Part shown: positions 7,950 to 16,458 of the stretch, in pieces
Position numbering within the stretch: the stretch's first letter is position 1
How the letters are laid out: each line of letters starts with the position of its first letter
NCBI GenBank assembly: GCA_001899855.1
Contig: MKWR01000019.1
Span: 1-64,000, forward strand
DNA length: 64,000 nucleotides
DNA from: Lysobacterales bacterium 63-13
GTDB lineage: Bacteria; Pseudomonadota; Gammaproteobacteria; Xanthomonadales; Rhodanobacteraceae
Direction: 5' to 3'
Translations under genes and position numbers: made by a program
The notes under the pieces: model-generated
The model's input: the letters and a program-made list of their open reading frames with translations, nothing else
The model's database searches: none
Told to the model about the DNA's origin: nothing

Positions 7950-8957
7950 TCAGCTCCTCGCCCTGGCCAGCACCCACGCCGGCACCGGTTTCAGTCCGCG
8001 CACCAGGCCCAGCATCGCCATCAGCTTCAGTCCGTACCAGGTCATGTCCACTTCCCACCAGCGAAACCCCTGGCGACTGGAGCCGGGATAGAAGTGATGG
8101 TTGTTGTGCCAGCCCTCGCCGAACGTCAGCAGCGCCAGCCACAGGTTATTGCGGCTGTCGTCCTTAGTCGCGTAACGGCGATGGCCGAAGCGGTGCGCCA
8201 GCGAATTGATCGTCACCGTGGCGTGGAACAGCACGATGGTGGAGACGAAGAAGCCCCACACCAGCATCTGCCCGCCGCTGGTGCCCAGCTGCGGCGCCAC
8301 CTGTTGCAGCAGGGCGCCCAGGCCGTACATCGCCACGGCCAGCAATAGCGGCACCGCGATGTCGAAGCGGTCCAGCCAGCGCAGTTCCGGATACTTCGCC
8401 AGGTCTGGCACGCGCGCCAGGTCGGTGCGGAAATGGCGCGGGGTCAGGAACCAGCCGACATGGCTCCACAGGAAGCCGTGCACGCGCGGCGAATGCGGAT
8501 CGGCCGGCGTATCGGTGACCCGGTGGTGCTGGCGGTGGTGCGCCGCCCACCATAGCGGCCCGCGCTGCACGCAGGAGGCACCGATCAGCGCGAACACGAA
8601 CTGCACCGTGCGCGAGGTCTGGAAGGTGCGATGCGAGAAATAGCGGTGGTAAAAGCCGGTCAGTGCGAACATCCGCACCGCGTACGCCACGACGGCCATC
8701 GTCAGGGCGATCGGTGACACCCCGACAAGGAACACGCACAGGCAGGCCAGGTGCATCGCCAGAAAAGGAGTTGCACGCAGCCAATCTATGCGGTCCTCTC
8801 GTTCTTCGTCCGTCTTCATCACCGTACTGGTGTCAAACCAGCGGCGCAGCGTGCGCAACGGTCGGCAACGCGTCGGTTTTCCGGGATCGGCCATGCCGAT
8901 GCCTGGCGCATCGACCCGTGTTGCGGCCACAGTCATGATTGGTTGGGGGAGGGCCAT
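7950..8957 (-). CDS. Membrane fatty acid (acyl-CoA delta-9 type) desaturase
   Basis: This 335-residue protein has the three histidine boxes of di-iron membrane desaturases: HRYFSH, HRQHHR and NNHHFYPGS, with hydrophobic pairs between them. It would insert a cis double bond into acyl chains, supplying the unsaturated substrate for the two CFA-like methylases. It is the first gene of the lipid operon, with an ECF-type promoter whose start site would lie about 24 nt before the ATG at 8957. No clear Shine-Dalgarno precedes that ATG; in-frame ATGs about 7, 21 and 46 codons later are alternatives, because the first histidine box lies more than 100 residues in. Confidence 0.9.
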   Translation of the reverse strand: MALPQPIMTVAATRVDAPGIGMADPGKPTRCRPLRTLRRWFDTSTVMKTDEEREDRIDWLRATPFLAMHLACLCVFLVGVSPIALTMAVVAYAVRMFALTGFYHRYFSHRTFQTSRTVQFVFALIGASCVQRGPLWWAAHHRQHHRVTDTPADPHSPRVHGFLWSHVGWFLTPRHFRTDLARVPDLAKYPELRWLDRFDIAVPLLLAVAMYGLGALLQQVAPQLGTSGGQMLVWGFFVSTIVLFHATVTINSLAHRFGHRRYATKDDSRNNLWLALLTFGEGWHNNHHFYPGSSRQGFRWWEVDMTWYGLKLMAMLGLVRGLKPVPAWVLARARS

Positions 8958-8987
8958 GCATATCTGCCAGTCAGCTCATCAAGAGCA

Positions 8988-9015
8988 CATACGGAAGAAA
9001 ACACGCCGTGGATGC
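8988..9015 (-). promoter_or_regulatory. ECF sigma promoter of the lipid operon
   Basis: On the minus strand GCATCC (9010-9015) and CGTATG (8988-8993) are separated by exactly 16 bp. The same architecture occurs in front of sigE and, divergently, in front of tspO. The -35 element resembles the TGATCC type described for RpoE/ChrR systems. The assignment rests on three-way similarity plus gene context, not on experiment. Confidence 0.7.
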
Positions 9016-9071
9016 ATGCGCCGGCAAAACGAACTGTTTTGCGTCGCCACCCAGGGCATGATCGAAGAAAC

Positions 9072-9099
9072 GAATCCGAATGCCCCTCTTTTGCGTATC
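9072..9099 (+). promoter_or_regulatory. ECF sigma promoter of tspO
   Basis: GAATCC (9072-9077) and CGTATC (9094-9099) are separated by 16 bp, matching the lipid-operon and sigE promoters. Transcription would begin near 9106, leaving a leader of about 18 nt with an AGGAG ribosome site before the ATG at 9124. Confidence 0.65.
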
Positions 9100-9123
9100 C
9101 GAGCAGGTCACCAGGAGACACGC

Positions 9124-9612
9124 ATGACAGTCTTGAAGCAGACCATTGGGCTGATCAGCTGGCAGCTGATCAGCTTTGCCGGGGCCGCGATGGGTGCCGT
9201 CGCTTCGGTACAGGCCGCCACTTTCTACCAGCAGCTCGCGAAGCCGTCCTGGGCACCGCCCTCGTCGGTGTTCGGACCGGTATGGTCGGTTCTTTATGCA
9301 CTAATGGCCATCGCCGCATGGCTGGTCTGGCGTGATGGCGGCTGGCGCAGGCAGCGCGGCGTCCTCGGTCTTTTCGTCATCCAGCTGGCGTTGAATGCCC
9401 TATGGAGCTGGCTGTTCTTTGCCTGGCATCGCGGTGCGCTGGCGTTTGCCGACATCGCCCTGCTGTGGCTGCTTATCGTTGCCAGCGTGATCGGGTTCTG
9501 GCGTGTACGCCCGCTGGCCGGTGCCTTGCTGTTGCCGTATTTGCTCTGGGTGAGTTTCGCTTCTGCGCTGAACCTCGCTGTGTGGCAACTGAATCCGCAA
9601 CTCCTGGGCTGA
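9124..9612 (+). CDS. tspO: TspO/MBR family tryptophan-rich membrane protein
   Basis: This 162-residue protein has five hydrophobic segments and the family motifs PSWAPPSSVFGPVWSVLY, ALNALWSWLFF and an LWVSFASALN stretch before the last helix; it is rich in tryptophan. TspO proteins bind porphyrins and, in Rhodobacter, take part in light and oxygen responses. The ATG at 9124 has AGGAG seven bases upstream; earlier in-frame starts lack this and would precede the ECF promoter. It is divergent from the lipid operon and convergent with chrR. Control by the same sigma factor links porphyrin handling (a source of singlet oxygen) to the lipid response. Confidence 0.93.
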   Translation: MTVLKQTIGLISWQLISFAGAAMGAVASVQAATFYQQLAKPSWAPPSSVFGPVWSVLYALMAIAAWLVWRDGGWRRQRGVLGLFVIQLALNALWSWLFFAWHRGALAFADIALLWLLIVASVIGFWRVRPLAGALLLPYLLWVSFASALNLAVWQLNPQLLG

Positions 9613-9721
9613 GGCCGCCGCGAGTTTGCTGGCGGCGCAACTTGTCCGGGGAAGCACGTCAGTCGCTTCGCCGTAACGACAGCGCCGTGCACATCAAGCA
9701 TTCCTCCGCACAGCAGCGCGA

Positions 9722-10384
9722 TCAGAAACCGAAAAGCGGCTGCAATGTGCGCGCCATCCAGCGCGAAAACACCAACGGCGCATCGGTGGCCGCCACGCAG
9801 ATGCATGGCACGCCAGGCGAAGTCACCGGCTGGTGCACGGTCTCGGCGTCCAGATCGGCAACGTCGCCCGGGCCGAAGTGGCCGAGCAGATCGTCGTAGG
9901 CACCATCGAGGATCATGGTCAGCTCGCTGCCGCCATGGCTGTGCAACGGCAGCTTGCTGCCCGGCGCAACGCGCAGCAGCATGAGGTCGCCGTCCCCGAT
10001 GCCTGTGGCGCGTATGCGCTGCACACCTGGTGCCACACGACGCCAGCGCAGGGCGCGCATGGAGTTGCCGAACCACGGATGCAGCGCGCTGGGCAGGCGG
10101 TCGGGATCGTGCTCTTCGACGATGTCGACAGGCGGAGCCAATGGCTCGGTCGCCGGTGCAGCGTCGAGCGAGGCCAGCATGGCGGCGCGCGCATTTTCCG
10201 TGGGCGCGTCGACGTACTGTTGCTGCATCAGCACGCCGCCGATCCGGTCGGCGTCGAGCAAGCCAGCACGGCAAACCGCGCAGCGTTCCAGATGCGTGGA
10301 GGCGACCACCGCCAGCGCCACCGGCAGGGCACCTGCGGAATAGCTGAGCAAGGTGGCATCGTCGAGATGATGTCTTGGTTTCAT
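9722..10384 (-). CDS. chrR: ChrR-type zinc anti-sigma factor with cupin sensor domain
   Basis: This 220-residue protein has an N-terminal zinc anti-sigma domain with His6, His31, Cys35 and Cys38, the same positions as the known zinc ligands of R. sphaeroides ChrR, which also supports the chosen start. The C-terminal cupin carries His148, His150, Glu154 and His184 in PLHSHGGSELTMILDGAY and the following strand, with the same spacing as the second metal site in ChrR. The protein is predicted to hold the ECF sigma factor inactive and release it on singlet oxygen. The ATG overlaps the sigE stop by 4 bp (ATGA). Confidence 0.95.
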   Translation of the reverse strand: MKPRHHLDDATLLSYSAGALPVALAVVASTHLERCAVCRAGLLDADRIGGVLMQQQYVDAPTENARAAMLASLDAAPATEPLAPPVDIVEEHDPDRLPSALHPWFGNSMRALRWRRVAPGVQRIRATGIGDGDLMLLRVAPGSKLPLHSHGGSELTMILDGAYDDLLGHFGPGDVADLDAETVHQPVTSPGVPCICVAATDAPLVFSRWMARTLQPLFGF

Positions 10385-11022
10385 CGCGAGGCCCTCATGC
10401 TGCCCTGGAGTTTTGAAAACGCGCGCCGCAGTGAAGATTTCACCGAACCCAGCGGCATTTGCAGTTCGTCGGAGATCTCGCTGTGGCTCCTGCTCTCGAG
10501 GTAGCACATGCGTATCAGTTTGGCCTGCACCGGCGGAAGGCGATCGATGGCCTGTTTCAGGATGTCCTGGTCGAAGAACGATTCGGGTTGCGAATCCGGT
10601 CGACCGAATTCCGCTTCTTCCAGCCGTTCCAGGCCTTTCTGGATCGGCAGCCATTCGGGTTGCTGGCGGACGTGGTCAATGTACAGATTGCGCGCCACGC
10701 GAAACAGCCAGGTGGCGAGGCTGGCGCGGCTCGGATCAAACATCCCGGCCTTTCGCCACAAGGTCAGCAGCGCTTCCTGAACAAGCTCGTCGGCCATCGA
10801 ATCTTGCATGCCCAGACTGCCAAGGTAGCACCGCAGGCGTGGGGCGAAATGATCGTAGATGCGCATGAAGCTGGTGCGATCGCGTTGTGTTGCCACGGCG
10901 ACCATTTGCATCGACCAGTAAAGTGCATCGGGCACGGCGCTGTTTGCGGAAGGGGACACGGATCGTTTCGCCCGGGAGGGCGCTACCTCGGCAACAAGTT
11001 GATGCAAAGCCATGGTACGCAT
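10381..11022 (-). CDS. sigE: ECF sigma factor, RpoE/ChrR group
   Basis: This is a 213-residue ECF sigma factor. Region 2 spans YDHFAPRLRCYLGSLG through DELVQEALLTLW and ATWLFRVARNLYIDHVR; region 4 ends with SHSEISDELQMPLGSVKSSL, a helix-turn-helix for the -35 element. Partnered with ChrR it would direct the singlet-oxygen regulon. Start choice is between ATGs at 11020-11022 and 11011-11013; the open frame extends further upstream but past the promoter. An ECF-type promoter in front of the gene suggests autoregulation. Confidence 0.94.
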   Translation of the reverse strand: MRTMALHQLVAEVAPSRAKRSVSPSANSAVPDALYWSMQMVAVATQRDRTSFMRIYDHFAPRLRCYLGSLGMQDSMADELVQEALLTLWRKAGMFDPSRASLATWLFRVARNLYIDHVRQQPEWLPIQKGLERLEEAEFGRPDSQPESFFDQDILKQAIDRLPPVQAKLIRMCYLESRSHSEISDELQMPLGSVKSSLRRAFSKLQGSMRASR

Positions 11023-11352
11023 GTTCACGCCGGAGTTGATTGCTTTGCGCGGCCCGCGGACGAGCGTCGCTCTATTCACCTCATATACGTGGACAGGCGG
11101 GATTTGGATCCTTGCGTGACGAGCATCCACGCGCACGAGAGCAAACCATTGCCAGGGCTTGCCAGCGGCAGCAGATCACTCCCCGCTGCATCTCTTCCTA
11201 CATGCCTGGAGTCAGGGCGCAGGCTGCAGACTCCTTCCGTGCGCGGCAGGCACGCAGAATTCCGGCTTGCGGCCGGCGACTGCCAACCAGCGCAACCCAC
11301 GCGGATGAACAACGGCACCGGCACGATGGCGTCGTCGCGCCGGCTGCAAGGC
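11023..11352. other. Region upstream of sigE, with its promoter
   Basis: This stretch between sigE and the 3' end of the EAL gene holds the sigE leader and promoter. Beyond about 11115 I see no gene, clear hairpin or repeat. Open frames crossing it are antisense shadows of neighbouring genes. Confidence 0.5.
11084..11111 (-). promoter_or_regulatory. ECF sigma promoter of sigE-chrR (autoregulatory)
   Basis: On the minus strand GGATCC (11106-11111) and CGTATA (11084-11089) are 16 bp apart. With the promoters of the lipid operon and tspO this defines GNATCC-N16-CGTAT. Transcription would start near 11077, about 55-65 nt before the sigE start codon. Confidence 0.7.
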
Positions 11353-13947
11353 CTACGCGGAAAAATCGATGTAGCGCTGGGCAAACTCCGCTTCCGGCAA
11401 CGGGCGACCCATCAGGTAGCCTTGCAGGACATCGCAGCGCAACAAGCGCAGCAGCTTCATCTGCTCTTCTTCTTCCACGCCTTCCGCGACGATCTGCAGG
11501 GACAGGGAGTGACCGAGGTTGATGATGTTGCTGACCAGGCCCATGGTCTCCGGACTCTGCGTCATCAATGCGACGAAGGACTGGTCGATCTTGATGGTGT
11601 CCACGGGCAGGCGCACCAGGTAGTTCAACGAGGAATAGCCCGTGCCGAAATCATCGACGGCAATCCGGCAGCCCAGATCGCGCAATGCCTGCAGGATCCT
11701 CGTGCTCTGCTCCAGATCATCCATCAGCAGGCTTTCGGTGATTTCAATGTCGAGCAGCGACGCGTCGAGGTCTTCCTTCAGCAACGCCGTGCATTCCGCA
11801 ATGAAGCGGGCATGGCGGAGTTCGCGCGAGGACACGTTGACCGCGATGCGCATGCCCGCTTGCCGGCTGCGCCAGGCGCGCGCCGTGCGCAACGCCTCGC
11901 GCATGATCCACTGGCCCACCGGCACGATCATGTGCGTTCGTTCGAGTACCGGAATGAACTCGGCCGGCGGCACCAGGCCGCGCTCCGGGTGGTTCCAGCG
12001 CAAGAGCGCTTCGGCACCGACCACCCGGTGCGTGGCGGCATCGAACTTGGGCTGGTAGTGCAGTTCGAATTGCTGGTTTTCCAGGGCACCGTGCAGATCG
12101 GTCTCGAGCTTCAGCCGACGCGTGGCCCGGCCGCGCAGTTCCTCGCTGAAGACATGCACCCGGTCATCGCGCCGGCGCCCTTCGAACAATGCGCTCAGGG
12201 CATTCTGTTCGACGGCTTCCGCGCTCGCTCCGTGCTCCGGTGCCAGTGCCAGTCCGCCGTGCAGGTCGATGTGGACTTCCTCGCCATCAAAAACGAACGG
12301 CCGGCGTCCGAATTCCCGGATCAGCGATTCGAGATGGCTGTAATCGGCATCGACATCGCCAAGACTCGGATAGGCGAGGGCAAAGCTGTCTGCTTCCGGA
12401 TGCGCCAGCAGCGTGTCGACGCTGAAAAGTTCACGCAAGCGCTGTCCGACCCGGTGCAGGAGCAGGTCGCCGAAGGCCCGTCCACGCGATTCGTTGATCG
12501 CCGAGAAATCAGAAATATCCACGACTGCGACACTGAATCGACGGCCCTGCATCAATTCCTGCAGCTTGGAGAGGAAGGCGACCCGGTTGTACAGGCCACT
12601 GACCGGATTATGGTAGGCGAGGTACTCGAGGCGTTCGCTCTTGGCCATGAACTCGATCGCATAGTCGATTTCACCGGTCAGGTGCTGCAGCAGTTCGAGT
12701 TCCTCGTCGTCGAAATTCTGTGGCTCATGGGCATACAGCCCCATCACCGCCCAAGCCGGATTGCCGATCGGCAGGCAAATCTGCGAGCCGACGCCAATCC
12801 GCGCCATGTCGGCACGGCGCCTGGTCGAAACCTGCGGATCATCGGCGTAGTTGCGGATGATGATTTCCTTCTGTTCCTGCAGGGCACGCAAGGCGGGTCG
12901 TCCTGCGGCTCCGGCCGGATCGTCCGTAGCCATCGGACCGAGGCTGGCGACAAACTCGGCCAGGCGCAAATCGCCAAAACTATGGGTCAGCGCCAGGATC
13001 GTGCCGTCAACAGCCAGCTCACTGATGCAGGCGGCGATGAAGCCACCCTTGTCGACGGCGACTTCGCAAATCTGCTGCAACAACTGGCTGCGTGATCCCG
13101 CGCGCAGGATGGCGTTGCCGAGCGCCCCGAGCACCGAATGGATGCGTGCCAGGTGCCGGATCTGCGCTTCCTGGTTGAGGCGTTCGGTGATGTCGTGGGC
13201 AATTCCACGAAAGCCGATGATCTTGCCGTGCTTGTTGAAGCGCGGAGAGCCGGTGCTTTCAAGAACGTGCACGCTGCCATCGCGATGGTGCCAGCGCATG
13301 TGCCAACCTTGCCAGCCCTGGCCGGCCTCGGCCAGGAGCTTCAGCTTCTCGACGACTTCGCCGCGATCCTCGGCGAGCAGGAGGTTTTTGCTCGGCATCG
13401 TCGAGAGTTCCCGGGGTGTATAGCCAAGAATGCCCTGCACCGCGCTGTTGGAATAAGTGACGCGGGTATCCAGGTCGCATTCCCAGATCCAGTCGTTGCT
13501 GCTTTCGACAATGGTGCGAAAGCGCTCTTCGCTGTCGCGCAAGGCATGCTCGATCTGCTCGCGTTCGTGCCGCGAGTGGGCAATGTCCAGGGCGCGCTCG
13601 ATGGCGTTCGGCAGGCGCCGGAGATTGTCCTTCAATACATAATCCGCCGCGCCTTTCTGCAGGGTGTCGATCGCCAGCTCTTCGCCGATGGTGCCGGAGA
13701 CAAACAGGAAAGGCACGGCAGGGGCGAGGGTCATGACCATCTCCAGCGCCTGCTGGCCACTGAACCCAGGCATGCGGAAATCGCTGAGGATGACATCGGG
13801 CCGGAAATCGGCAAGGGCGGCACGCAAGCCGCTTTCGCTGGCCACCCGAAGGTGTTCGAAAGCACGCGGCAACTCGCGCAACTGGCGCAGGACCAGCTCC
13901 GCGTCGGCCTGGGAGTCTTCCACGAGCAGGATTCTGAGCATGGTCAC
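11353..13947 (-). CDS. Receiver-PAS-GAF-GGDEF(degenerate)-EAL protein
   Basis: This 864-residue protein starts with a receiver domain (acidic pair Glu10-Asp11, phospho-acceptor Asp56 in ILSDFRMPG), then a PAS domain (about 135-260), a GAF domain (about 270-430), a GGDEF-like domain and a C-terminal EAL domain. In the GGDEF domain the signature is replaced by PEADSF, so diguanylate cyclase activity should be lost. The EAL domain keeps AEALLRW, AVNVSS, ITESLL, DDFGTGYSSL and KIDQSF, so cyclic-di-GMP phosphodiesterase activity is expected. It lies 19 bp behind a single-domain receiver and a histidine kinase, probably in one operon. Confidence 0.93.
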   Translation of the reverse strand: MTMLRILLVEDSQADAELVLRQLRELPRAFEHLRVASESGLRAALADFRPDVILSDFRMPGFSGQQALEMVMTLAPAVPFLFVSGTIGEELAIDTLQKGAADYVLKDNLRRLPNAIERALDIAHSRHEREQIEHALRDSEERFRTIVESSNDWIWECDLDTRVTYSNSAVQGILGYTPRELSTMPSKNLLLAEDRGEVVEKLKLLAEAGQGWQGWHMRWHHRDGSVHVLESTGSPRFNKHGKIIGFRGIAHDITERLNQEAQIRHLARIHSVLGALGNAILRAGSRSQLLQQICEVAVDKGGFIAACISELAVDGTILALTHSFGDLRLAEFVASLGPMATDDPAGAAGRPALRALQEQKEIIIRNYADDPQVSTRRRADMARIGVGSQICLPIGNPAWAVMGLYAHEPQNFDDEELELLQHLTGEIDYAIEFMAKSERLEYLAYHNPVSGLYNRVAFLSKLQELMQGRRFSVAVVDISDFSAINESRGRAFGDLLLHRVGQRLRELFSVDTLLAHPEADSFALAYPSLGDVDADYSHLESLIREFGRRPFVFDGEEVHIDLHGGLALAPEHGASAEAVEQNALSALFEGRRRDDRVHVFSEELRGRATRRLKLETDLHGALENQQFELHYQPKFDAATHRVVGAEALLRWNHPERGLVPPAEFIPVLERTHMIVPVGQWIMREALRTARAWRSRQAGMRIAVNVSSRELRHARFIAECTALLKEDLDASLLDIEITESLLMDDLEQSTRILQALRDLGCRIAVDDFGTGYSSLNYLVRLPVDTIKIDQSFVALMTQSPETMGLVSNIINLGHSLSLQIVAEGVEEEEQMKLLRLLRCDVLQGYLMGRPLPEAEFAQRYIDFSA

Positions 13948-13966
13948 GGTGACATCTATGGCTTGG

Positions 13967-14404
13967 TCAGCCAGGAGCCTGGTTGGCGATCATCCAGTAC
14001 ATGCCGACCTGGGCGACGGTCTCGGCAAAGGCATCGAACTCCACCGGCTTGACGATGAAGCTGTTGACGCCGAGCTCGTAACTGCTGACCAGGTCACCTT
14101 CTTCTCGTGAAGAGGTCATCATGACGACGGGAATCTTGCGCGTCTCCGGACGCGACTTCATCTGCTTGAGGACTTCCAGGCCATCGAGCTTGGGCATCTT
14201 CAGGTCCAGCAGGACCAGTTTCGGCTGGCCGTTCCTGCGCTGCGAAAACGATCCCGTGCAAAAGAGATAATCGAGCGCCTCGGCGCCATCACGCACCCAC
14301 TCCACGTTGTTGGCGATGCCGCGACGCTTGAGCGTGCGCAGGGTCATTTCCGCGTCTGCCTTGGAGTCCTCGACAAGCAGGACTTCGACGTGCTGGTAGT
14401 TCAT
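13967..14404 (-). CDS. Single-domain response regulator
   Basis: This 145-residue protein is one receiver domain: Glu-Asp-Ser in LLVEDSKADAEM, the phospho-acceptor aspartate in LVLLDLKMPKLDG, the threonine-serine in VVMMTSSREEGD, and the conserved lysine in FIVKP. There is no output domain, as in CheY or Rcp1-type regulators paired with PAS/phytochrome-like kinases. The start overlaps the kinase stop by 4 bp (ATGA), so the two are almost certainly partners. It may relay phosphate to the receiver-EAL protein downstream. Confidence 0.92.
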   Translation of the reverse strand: MNYQHVEVLLVEDSKADAEMTLRTLKRRGIANNVEWVRDGAEALDYLFCTGSFSQRRNGQPKLVLLDLKMPKLDGLEVLKQMKSRPETRKIPVVMMTSSREEGDLVSSYELGVNSFIVKPVEFDAFAETVAQVGMYWMIANQAPG

Positions 14405-16458
14405 GGCCGGGTTTCCTCCCTGGATTTCATCGGGGATGCTGTCTCCACATCGGGTAATGCGAAACTGAACGTTGCGCCGACACCCACTTCGGCTTCGGCG
14501 GTTATCGTACCGCCATGTCGACCGAGAATGCGCTTGACAATGGCAAGGCCGACGCCGGTGCCTTCGAACTCTTCGTCGGCATGCAGGCGCTGGAACACGC
14601 CAAACAGTTTGTCGGCATAGCGCATGTCGAAGCCGACTCCGTTGTCGTGGATCCGATAGTGGACGGCCGCGCCCATGCGCTTGCCGGAAATTTCGATGCG
14701 GGCGGCCGGGCCGCGGGGCGAACTGTACTTCAGCGCATTGGAAATCAGGTTCACCCAGACCTGCCTCAGCAGGACGGGATCAGCCTGAGCATTTGGCAGG
14801 TCTCCAAGGTGCACCCGTGAATCGCTTGTTTCCTCGAATTTTCCCAGTACTTCGCGGATCATTGCGCGCACGTCGACTTCGGTTCTTTGCAGGGGTTTTC
14901 GTCCCAGTCGGGAAAAGGCCAGCAGGTCGTCGATGAGTGCTCCCATGCGCCGCGCGGATTCGCTGATTTCGTCGAGGTAGCGCCGCGGCTCGCCTGTCAG
15001 CGTATCCGCCGCATCCTCGTGCAGCATGCGGGCATAGCCGTCGATATGGCGCAGCGGTGCGCGCAGGTCGTGGGAGATGCTGTAGCTGAAAGCTTCAAGC
15101 TCCTGGTTGCTCTGCTCCAGTTGCATGGAGTTGGCAACAAGTTCGGCGTGCAGGAGGCGGATGTTCTTCTCCGCCTGCACGCGATCGGAGATGTCGGCGA
15201 TGAAGGCGTTGTAGGTGCGCGAGGAGGCGTTGCCAAGCGGCCAGATCGTCATCTGGATCGGAAATTCCCCGCCGTCGCGGCGCAGCGCGGTCAGCTCCAC
15301 GCGGCGATCGAGAAAATCTCCGCGTGGTTCATCAAGGTCTGCACAACGGCGCACACCCTGCTCATGGGCCGCGCGTTGCCCCGGCGGAACAATGAGGTCG
15401 GAGACCCTTTTCCCGATGGTTTCGCTTCGCGTCCAGCCAAACATCCTTTCCGCGGCATGGTTCCAGTCAATGATCAATCCTGCGGAATCGATGGAGATGA
15501 AGGCATCGTAGGCGGTATCGACAATGGAGCGTGCGCGTGCATCGCTCCTTTTCAGATCGTCAAACGCACGCACACGTGCCTGCTCCGAGGCTATTTGCCG
15601 GGCTGCCGTACGATTGAGCACCAGGGCGGCGCGCAAGGTCAGGATGCTGCCGAAGATGATGATGGTCAGGGTGAAGTACGCCACGCCGACGCCCGACACG
15701 AAGAGCCCGCGCTTTTCGCCCTCGAAACGCAGCCAGCCGAGAACCGTGACCAGGAGGATCAGGCCGGGGAGCATCAAGCGCGCCATGGCGCCGCCTGTAC
15801 CTGTCCCGGTCAGCACCTGCATCCAGCCGGCATGCGGTCGCGCGCTCAATACCGCGGATGCAAGCAGCAGGAAAGCCACGGCCGAGTGCCAGGCCATGGG
15901 GATGTAGTCGCCGATCGCAGCCATCGAACCGACCCCGTAGGCGTAGCCGAACAGCGCCAGCAGGGCTATGAGACTCGCCGCCGCCGCGAGGTATTCGCTG
16001 GGGCGCTGGTCTTCAAGGATCGTTGCGTCAATGAAAAACAGGGATAGCCCGAGGAACAGCAGGGCAAAGGCGGAATTGGGTGCCATGCGGTTCACGTGGC
16101 CGCCTGCGCCATCCGCCAGTTGCGCGGCGAACATCCAGGTATCCAGACCGGCTTGCCAACCAACCAGTACGCCAGTGAGTTTGGTGGCGGCGATGAGGAC
16201 GACGATGGCGGCAAGCACGCGTGACTGCCGCGTGCGCCGTGGTGATCCGGGTTGCAGACTCGTCAACAGGCTCGCCGCGAGGACGATGAGCAGCGTTGCG
16301 GTCATCGGGTTCATCGCCACGAAATCCGTGCCCGTCCCCGGCTTGCCGATCGCCCAGCCCAGTAGCACCAGCAAGCCCAGGCCGATGACGAACATGGCAA
16401 TTGCCGCTGCATAGCGCCGGAAACCCATGCCTTGCTGCTGGTCCTGCGTGCCGGTCAT
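14401..16458 (-). CDS. Membrane-bound PAS histidine kinase
   Basis: This 685-residue protein has an N-terminal membrane module of about eight hydrophobic segments (residues ~15-270), a PAS domain (about 305-425; DWNHAAERMFGWTRSE), a short coiled segment, a HisKA domain with the phospho-acceptor histidine in SYSISHDLRAPLRHIDGY, and a HATPase domain with NLISNALKYS, HDNGVGFDM and GTGVGLAIVKRI. It is a complete sensor kinase; the signal is unknown. It heads the kinase-receiver-EAL set. The start ATG at 16456-16458 has no strong ribosome site, so it could lie a few codons later (MGFRRY). Confidence 0.92.
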   Translation of the reverse strand: MTGTQDQQQGMGFRRYAAAIAMFVIGLGLLVLLGWAIGKPGTGTDFVAMNPMTATLLIVLAASLLTSLQPGSPRRTRQSRVLAAIVVLIAATKLTGVLVGWQAGLDTWMFAAQLADGAGGHVNRMAPNSAFALLFLGLSLFFIDATILEDQRPSEYLAAAASLIALLALFGYAYGVGSMAAIGDYIPMAWHSAVAFLLLASAVLSARPHAGWMQVLTGTGTGGAMARLMLPGLILLVTVLGWLRFEGEKRGLFVSGVGVAYFTLTIIIFGSILTLRAALVLNRTAARQIASEQARVRAFDDLKRSDARARSIVDTAYDAFISIDSAGLIIDWNHAAERMFGWTRSETIGKRVSDLIVPPGQRAAHEQGVRRCADLDEPRGDFLDRRVELTALRRDGGEFPIQMTIWPLGNASSRTYNAFIADISDRVQAEKNIRLLHAELVANSMQLEQSNQELEAFSYSISHDLRAPLRHIDGYARMLHEDAADTLTGEPRRYLDEISESARRMGALIDDLLAFSRLGRKPLQRTEVDVRAMIREVLGKFEETSDSRVHLGDLPNAQADPVLLRQVWVNLISNALKYSSPRGPAARIEISGKRMGAAVHYRIHDNGVGFDMRYADKLFGVFQRLHADEEFEGTGVGLAIVKRILGRHGGTITAEAEVGVGATFSFALPDVETASPMKSREETRP

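Noticed and set aside
10459..13095. An 878-aa plus-strand open frame
   Set aside because: It is antisense to sigE and the receiver-PAS-GAF-GGDEF-EAL gene, has no family motif, and results from GC-rich codon use opposite a real gene.
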